From assembly GCA_945862305.1 (NCBI GenBank), contig CAMAXF010000010.1, forward strand, positions 1 through 36,733: a stretch of DNA of 36,733 nt. Direction: 5' to 3'. Below, piece after piece: positions 33,931 to 36,733 of the stretch; the first letter of the stretch is position 1, and the number at the start of each line of letters is the position of its first letter. Both the position numbers and the translations under genes were made by a program. Source of the DNA: Bordetella parapertussis (lineage in GTDB: Bacteria; Pseudomonadota; Gammaproteobacteria; Burkholderiales; Burkholderiaceae_A). The notes below the pieces were generated by a model. It worked only from the letters and a program-made list of their open reading frames with translations, did not search any database and was not told the DNA's origin.

Positions 33931-34661
33931 CGCGAGTTGCATTGGTGACCGGCGCGAGTCGGGGAATTGGTCAGGCCATTGCAGAGGGCCTGGCCCAGGC
34001 GGGCCACATTGTGGTGGGGACTGCCACCACTGATGACGGTGCGAAGGCCATCTCGGCGCAGGCCTTGGCCAAAGGGCTCACCATCCATGGTGAGCGGCTG
34101 CAGGTCAACGAGCCTGGTGCGATTGAGGCCATCGTCGCCAAGGTGTCGGTCGACCATGGCAGTCTCGACATCCTTGTGAACAATGCCGGCATCACGCGAG
34201 ACAACCTGGCCATGCGCATGAAGGATGAGGAGTGGGACGCGGTCATCGAGACCAACCTCAGCAGTGTCTTCAGGCTCTGCAGAGCGGTGCTTCGGCCCAT
34301 GATGAAGGCCCGTTGGGGTCGCATCATCAACATCACCTCGGTCGTGGGTGAGATCGGGAACGCCGGTCAGGCCAATTACGCTGCGGCCAAGGCTGGGGTG
34401 GCTGGAATGACGAGGGCCCTGGCCCGTGAGGTGGGCAGTCGCGGCATCACCGTCAATGCGGTGGCGCCCGGGTTCATCGACACCGACATGACCCGAGGGT
34501 TGTCCCCAGAGCAGGTTGCTGCACTCACCGCCCAGATTCCGCTTCAACGTCTCGGAAATGTCATCGATATTTCGTCTTCTGTCGTCTTTTTGGCCTCAGA
34601 GGGCGCTGGCTACATCACCGGCGAGACGCTCAGCGTCAACGGTGGCATGGCCATGTCCTGA
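33927..34661 (+). CDS. fabG: 3-oxoacyl-ACP reductase FabG
   Basis: A 244-residue short-chain dehydrogenase that reduces beta-ketoacyl-ACP with NADPH. The cofactor motif is GASRGIG (residues 9-15), NNAGI is at 85-89, and the catalytic residues are S138, Y151 and K155 (YAAAK). It ends with the usual [14 protein letters not shown]. Coupled to fabD by ATGA, and followed after 49 bases by acpP. Confidence 0.97.
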   Translation: MTRVALVTGASRGIGQAIAEGLAQAGHIVVGTATTDDGAKAISAQALAKGLTIHGERLQVNEPGAIEAIVAKVSVDHGSLDILVNNAGITRDNLAMRMKDEEWDAVIETNLSSVFRLCRAVLRPMMKARWGRIINITSVVGEIGNAGQANYAAAKAGVAGMTRALAREVGSRGITVNAVAPGFIDTDMTRGLSPEQVAALTAQIPLQRLGNVIDISSSVVFLASEGAGYITGETLSVNGGMAMS

Positions 34662-34667
34662 TACAAT
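34659..34667 (+). promoter_or_regulatory. Extended -10 promoter candidate for acpP
   Basis: TGATACAAT forms an extended -10 element (TG at 34659-34660, TACAAT at 34662-34667) overlapping the fabG stop codon. A start near 34674 gives a leader of about 37 bases. No strong -35 is present, which extended -10 promoters tolerate. An extra promoter is expected because ACP is needed in large amounts. Confidence 0.5.
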
Positions 34668-34710
34668 CTCGTCGCTGTACACCCCTTGGTTCACCACAGG
34701 AAAGAAGAAC

Positions 34711-34950
34711 ATGGAAGACATCGAGAAGCGCGTCAAAGCAATCGTCTCGGAGCAGCTTGGCGTCAAACTTGAAGACATCAAGACCGAGTCCAAATTCGTC
34801 GACGACCTTGGGGCCGATTCCCTCGACACCGTTGAGCTGGTGATGGCGCTGGAAGACGCGTTCGAGTGTGAGATTCCCGACGAAGAGGCCGAGAAGATCA
34901 CGACCGTTCAGCAGGCCATCGACTACATCAACAACAACCTCAAGAAGTAG
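34711..34950 (+). CDS. acpP: Acyl carrier protein
   Basis: A 79-residue acidic carrier protein. S37 in the [16 protein letters not shown] motif takes the 4'-phosphopantetheine arm. Length and pI-defining acidic residues are typical. The ATG at 34711 is preceded by GGAAAGAAG. It carries intermediates for FabD, FabH, FabG and FabF, which flank it, and acyl groups for PlsX. Confidence 0.98.
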   Translation: MEDIEKRVKAIVSEQLGVKLEDIKTESKFVDDLGADSLDTVELVMALEDAFECEIPDEEAEKITTVQQAIDYINNNLKK

Positions 34951-34965
34951 GTTCGTTCCCCCGCC

Positions 34966-36213
34966 GTGTCGTCTCCTCATTCGCAACGGCGCCGGGTGGT
35001 GGTTACCGGCCTCGGTTGCGTCTCTCCTGTTGGCAATTCCGTCGCCGAGTCCTGGCAGTCACTCATGTCGGGGCGGACTGGCATTGCCAATATCACGCGC
35101 TTTGATGCCTCGGGCCTCTCGGTCCACTTCGCGGGGGAAGTCAAGGGCTTCAATATGGAAGACTATGTGGCAGCCAAAGAGGCTCGCCACATGGATGTGT
35201 TCATCCATTACGGCATTGCCGCAGGCCTTCAGGCCCTCGATGACTCCGGCCTAGAGGTCACAGAGGAAAACGCAGAGCGTCTTGGTGTGATGGTGGGCTC
35301 GGGCATCGGTGGCCTTCCGATGATCGAAGACACACACACGGAATACACCAACCGCGGAGCCCGGCGCATCTCGCCATTCTTTGTACCCGGCTCGATCATC
35401 AACATGATCTCGGGCCACATCAGCATTCTTCGGGGGCTCAAGGGCCCCAATTTGGCGGCCGTGACGGCCTGCACCACGGGGTTGCACAGCCTCGGGCTGG
35501 CCGCTCGCCTGATCCAATATGGTGATGCCGATGTCATGGTGGCGGGCGGGGCCGAGTCCACCATCTCGCCGCTGGGTGTCGGTGGATTTGCTGCGGCGAG
35601 GGCGCTCTCAACCCGCAATGACGACCCCGCCACGGCGTCTCGCCCGTGGGACAGGGGTCGGGACGGCTTCGTACTGGGGGAGGGTGCTGGGGTCATGGTG
35701 CTGGAGGAATACGAGCATGCCAAGGCTCGGGGCGCCAAGATCTACGCAGAGCTCACCGGCGTGGGCTTCTCGGGCGATGCCTTCCACATGACGGCACCCA
35801 ACATGGACGGCCCCCGACGCTGCATGCTGGCAGCCCTTCGAGATGCCGGTGTCAACCCCGATGCGGTGGGATACATCAACGCGCATGGAACCTCGACGCC
35901 GCTGGGAGACAAGAACGAGACAGATGCCATCAAGGCCGCCTTTGGCGCCCACGCCGATCGTCTCGTGGTTAACTCCACCAAATCCATGACAGGCCACCTC
36001 TTGGGCGGAGCAGGTGGCGTGGAGGCCGTCTTCACTGTCTTGGCCATTCACCATCAGGCCAGCCCACCCACCATCAACATCTTCGAACAAGACCCAGAGT
36101 GCGACCTCGACTACTGCGCAAACCAAGGCCGCGACATGGCCATTGACGTGGCGGTGAAGAATAATTTTGGGTTTGGCGGCACCAACGGCACCCTGGTCTT
36201 TGCGCGGATCTGA
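34966..36213 (+). CDS. fabF: Beta-ketoacyl-ACP synthase II FabF
   Basis: A 415-residue elongating condensing enzyme. The catalytic triad is C169 ([10 protein letters not shown]), H307 ([11 protein letters not shown]) and H344 ([12 protein letters not shown]). It begins at GTG 34966, 16 bases after the acpP stop, with [16 protein letters not shown] as the family N-terminus. No ATG lies in a better place. Only two bases separate its stop from the sigma factor gene. Confidence 0.96.
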   Translation: MSSPHSQRRRVVVTGLGCVSPVGNSVAESWQSLMSGRTGIANITRFDASGLSVHFAGEVKGFNMEDYVAAKEARHMDVFIHYGIAAGLQALDDSGLEVTEENAERLGVMVGSGIGGLPMIEDTHTEYTNRGARRISPFFVPGSIINMISGHISILRGLKGPNLAAVTACTTGLHSLGLAARLIQYGDADVMVAGGAESTISPLGVGGFAAARALSTRNDDPATASRPWDRGRDGFVLGEGAGVMVLEEYEHAKARGAKIYAELTGVGFSGDAFHMTAPNMDGPRRCMLAALRDAGVNPDAVGYINAHGTSTPLGDKNETDAIKAAFGAHADRLVVNSTKSMTGHLLGGAGGVEAVFTVLAIHHQASPPTINIFEQDPECDLDYCANQGRDMAIDVAVKNNFGFGGTNGTLVFARI

Positions 36214-36215
36214 TC

Positions 36216-36733
36216 GTGTCTGAGCGCGACACCGACCAACTGCTGGTCGAGCGGGTTCAGGCCGGTGACAAGAAGGCCTTCGACTTACTCGTATCCAAGT
36301 ACCATCGAAAAGTCATCCGCCTGATCTCCCGGCTGGTGAGAGACCCCGCTGAGGTTGAGGACATTGCGCAAGAGGCCTTTATCAAGGCCTATCGCTCGAT
36401 GTCTCAGTTCCGAGGCGACAGCGCCTTCTACACCTGGCTGTATCGGATTGCGGTGAACACGGCAAAAAATGCGCTGGTCGCATCGAACCGGCGCCCAGTT
36501 CCGTTGTCTGACCTCACTAGGTCTGACGACGACGGTGATGCAGAGCCCTGGATTCCCGAGGCCGGCATCGACAGTCAGACGCCAGAAGCCATGTTGTCCT
36601 CCCGGCAGGTTGCACAAACGGTAGACAAGGCGATGCAGGCCTTGGCACCGGACCTCCGGACGGCCATCATGCTTCGTGAAATTGAAGGGCTGAGTTATGA
36701 GGAAATCGCAGAGGCCATGAACTGTCCAATCGG
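36216..36733 (+). CDS. rpoE: ECF sigma factor RpoE-like, 3' truncated by window
   Basis: A sigma70-family extracytoplasmic-function factor whose reading frame stays open for 172 codons to the window end. Region 2 is visible as VEDIAQEAFIKAYRSMSQFRG with the TWLYRIAVNTAKN end (residues 48-90). Region 4 starts at LAPDLRTAIMLREIEGLSYEE. It resembles E. coli RpoE, the envelope-stress sigma. The start is GTG at 36216, two bases after the fabF stop. In Burkholderiales an rseA-like anti-sigma gene often follows, but this lies outside the window. Confidence 0.92.
   Translation, partial: MSERDTDQLLVERVQAGDKKAFDLLVSKYHRKVIRLISRLVRDPAEVEDIAQEAFIKAYRSMSQFRGDSAFYTWLYRIAVNTAKNALVASNRRPVPLSDLTRSDDDGDAEPWIPEAGIDSQTPEAMLSSRQVAQTVDKAMQALAPDLRTAIMLREIEGLSYEEIAEAMNCPI

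Overview
The window looks like chromosomal DNA of a GC-rich betaproteobacterium, most likely order Burkholderiales. The evidence is gene order: rne-moaA facing away from rluC-sppA, then maf, yceD-rpmF-plsX-fabH-fabD-fabG-acpP-fabF running straight into an rpoE-type sigma factor, plus adjacent parE-parC. I cannot resolve family or genus from sequence alone. I see no tRNA, rRNA, insertion sequence, prophage or CRISPR array. Coding density is very high: four of five convergent gene pairs overlap at their 3' ends, and many same-strand neighbours share ATGA or TGATG junctions.

Region 1 (1-4041) is accessory: a CcdA/CcdB-type toxin-antitoxin pair cut by the window edge, a pirin, a MOSC-domain protein translationally coupled to a cation diffusion facilitator, and an exported metallo-beta-lactamase-fold protein that lacks two of the usual zinc-binding histidines. 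Region 2 (4067-7864) holds a sigma70 promoter, a clear tandem glycine riboswitch and a DadA-like FAD amino-acid dehydrogenase, facing katG. The intrinsic terminator of katG lies inside the 3' coding end of dadA. The katG promoter region carries a 19-bp perfect dyad and an OxyR-like half site.

Region 3 (7903-11067) has a YjdF/DUF2238 membrane protein and an arsenic-type operon (arsC-like reductase, ArsR, Acr3), continuing closely into DUF1289 and YqaA proteins. Region 4 (11064-12969) holds copper and cytochrome genes: a PCu(A)C copper chaperone, a small exported protein, a cytochrome b561-type membrane protein and a cytochrome c'. Region 5 (13046-16158) is modABC for molybdate uptake, translationally coupled to an RraA-family protein with aldolase-type residues.

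Region 6 (16255-23502) is topoisomerase IV (parE-parC) preceded by DnaA-box-like sequences, htpG behind a sigma32-type promoter, and two tandem small cytochromes c. Region 7 (23499-30129) is the rne-moaA operon, rluC-sppA and maf. Region 8 (30139-36733) is the ribosomal L32 / type II fatty-acid synthesis cluster ending in a truncated ECF sigma factor.

I found no convincing wholly new system. The best leads are the glycine riboswitch on a DadA-type oxidoreductase whose 3' end doubles as the katG terminator, the unexplained dyad in the katG promoter, and the RraA-family aldolase-like gene locked into a molybdate transport operon.
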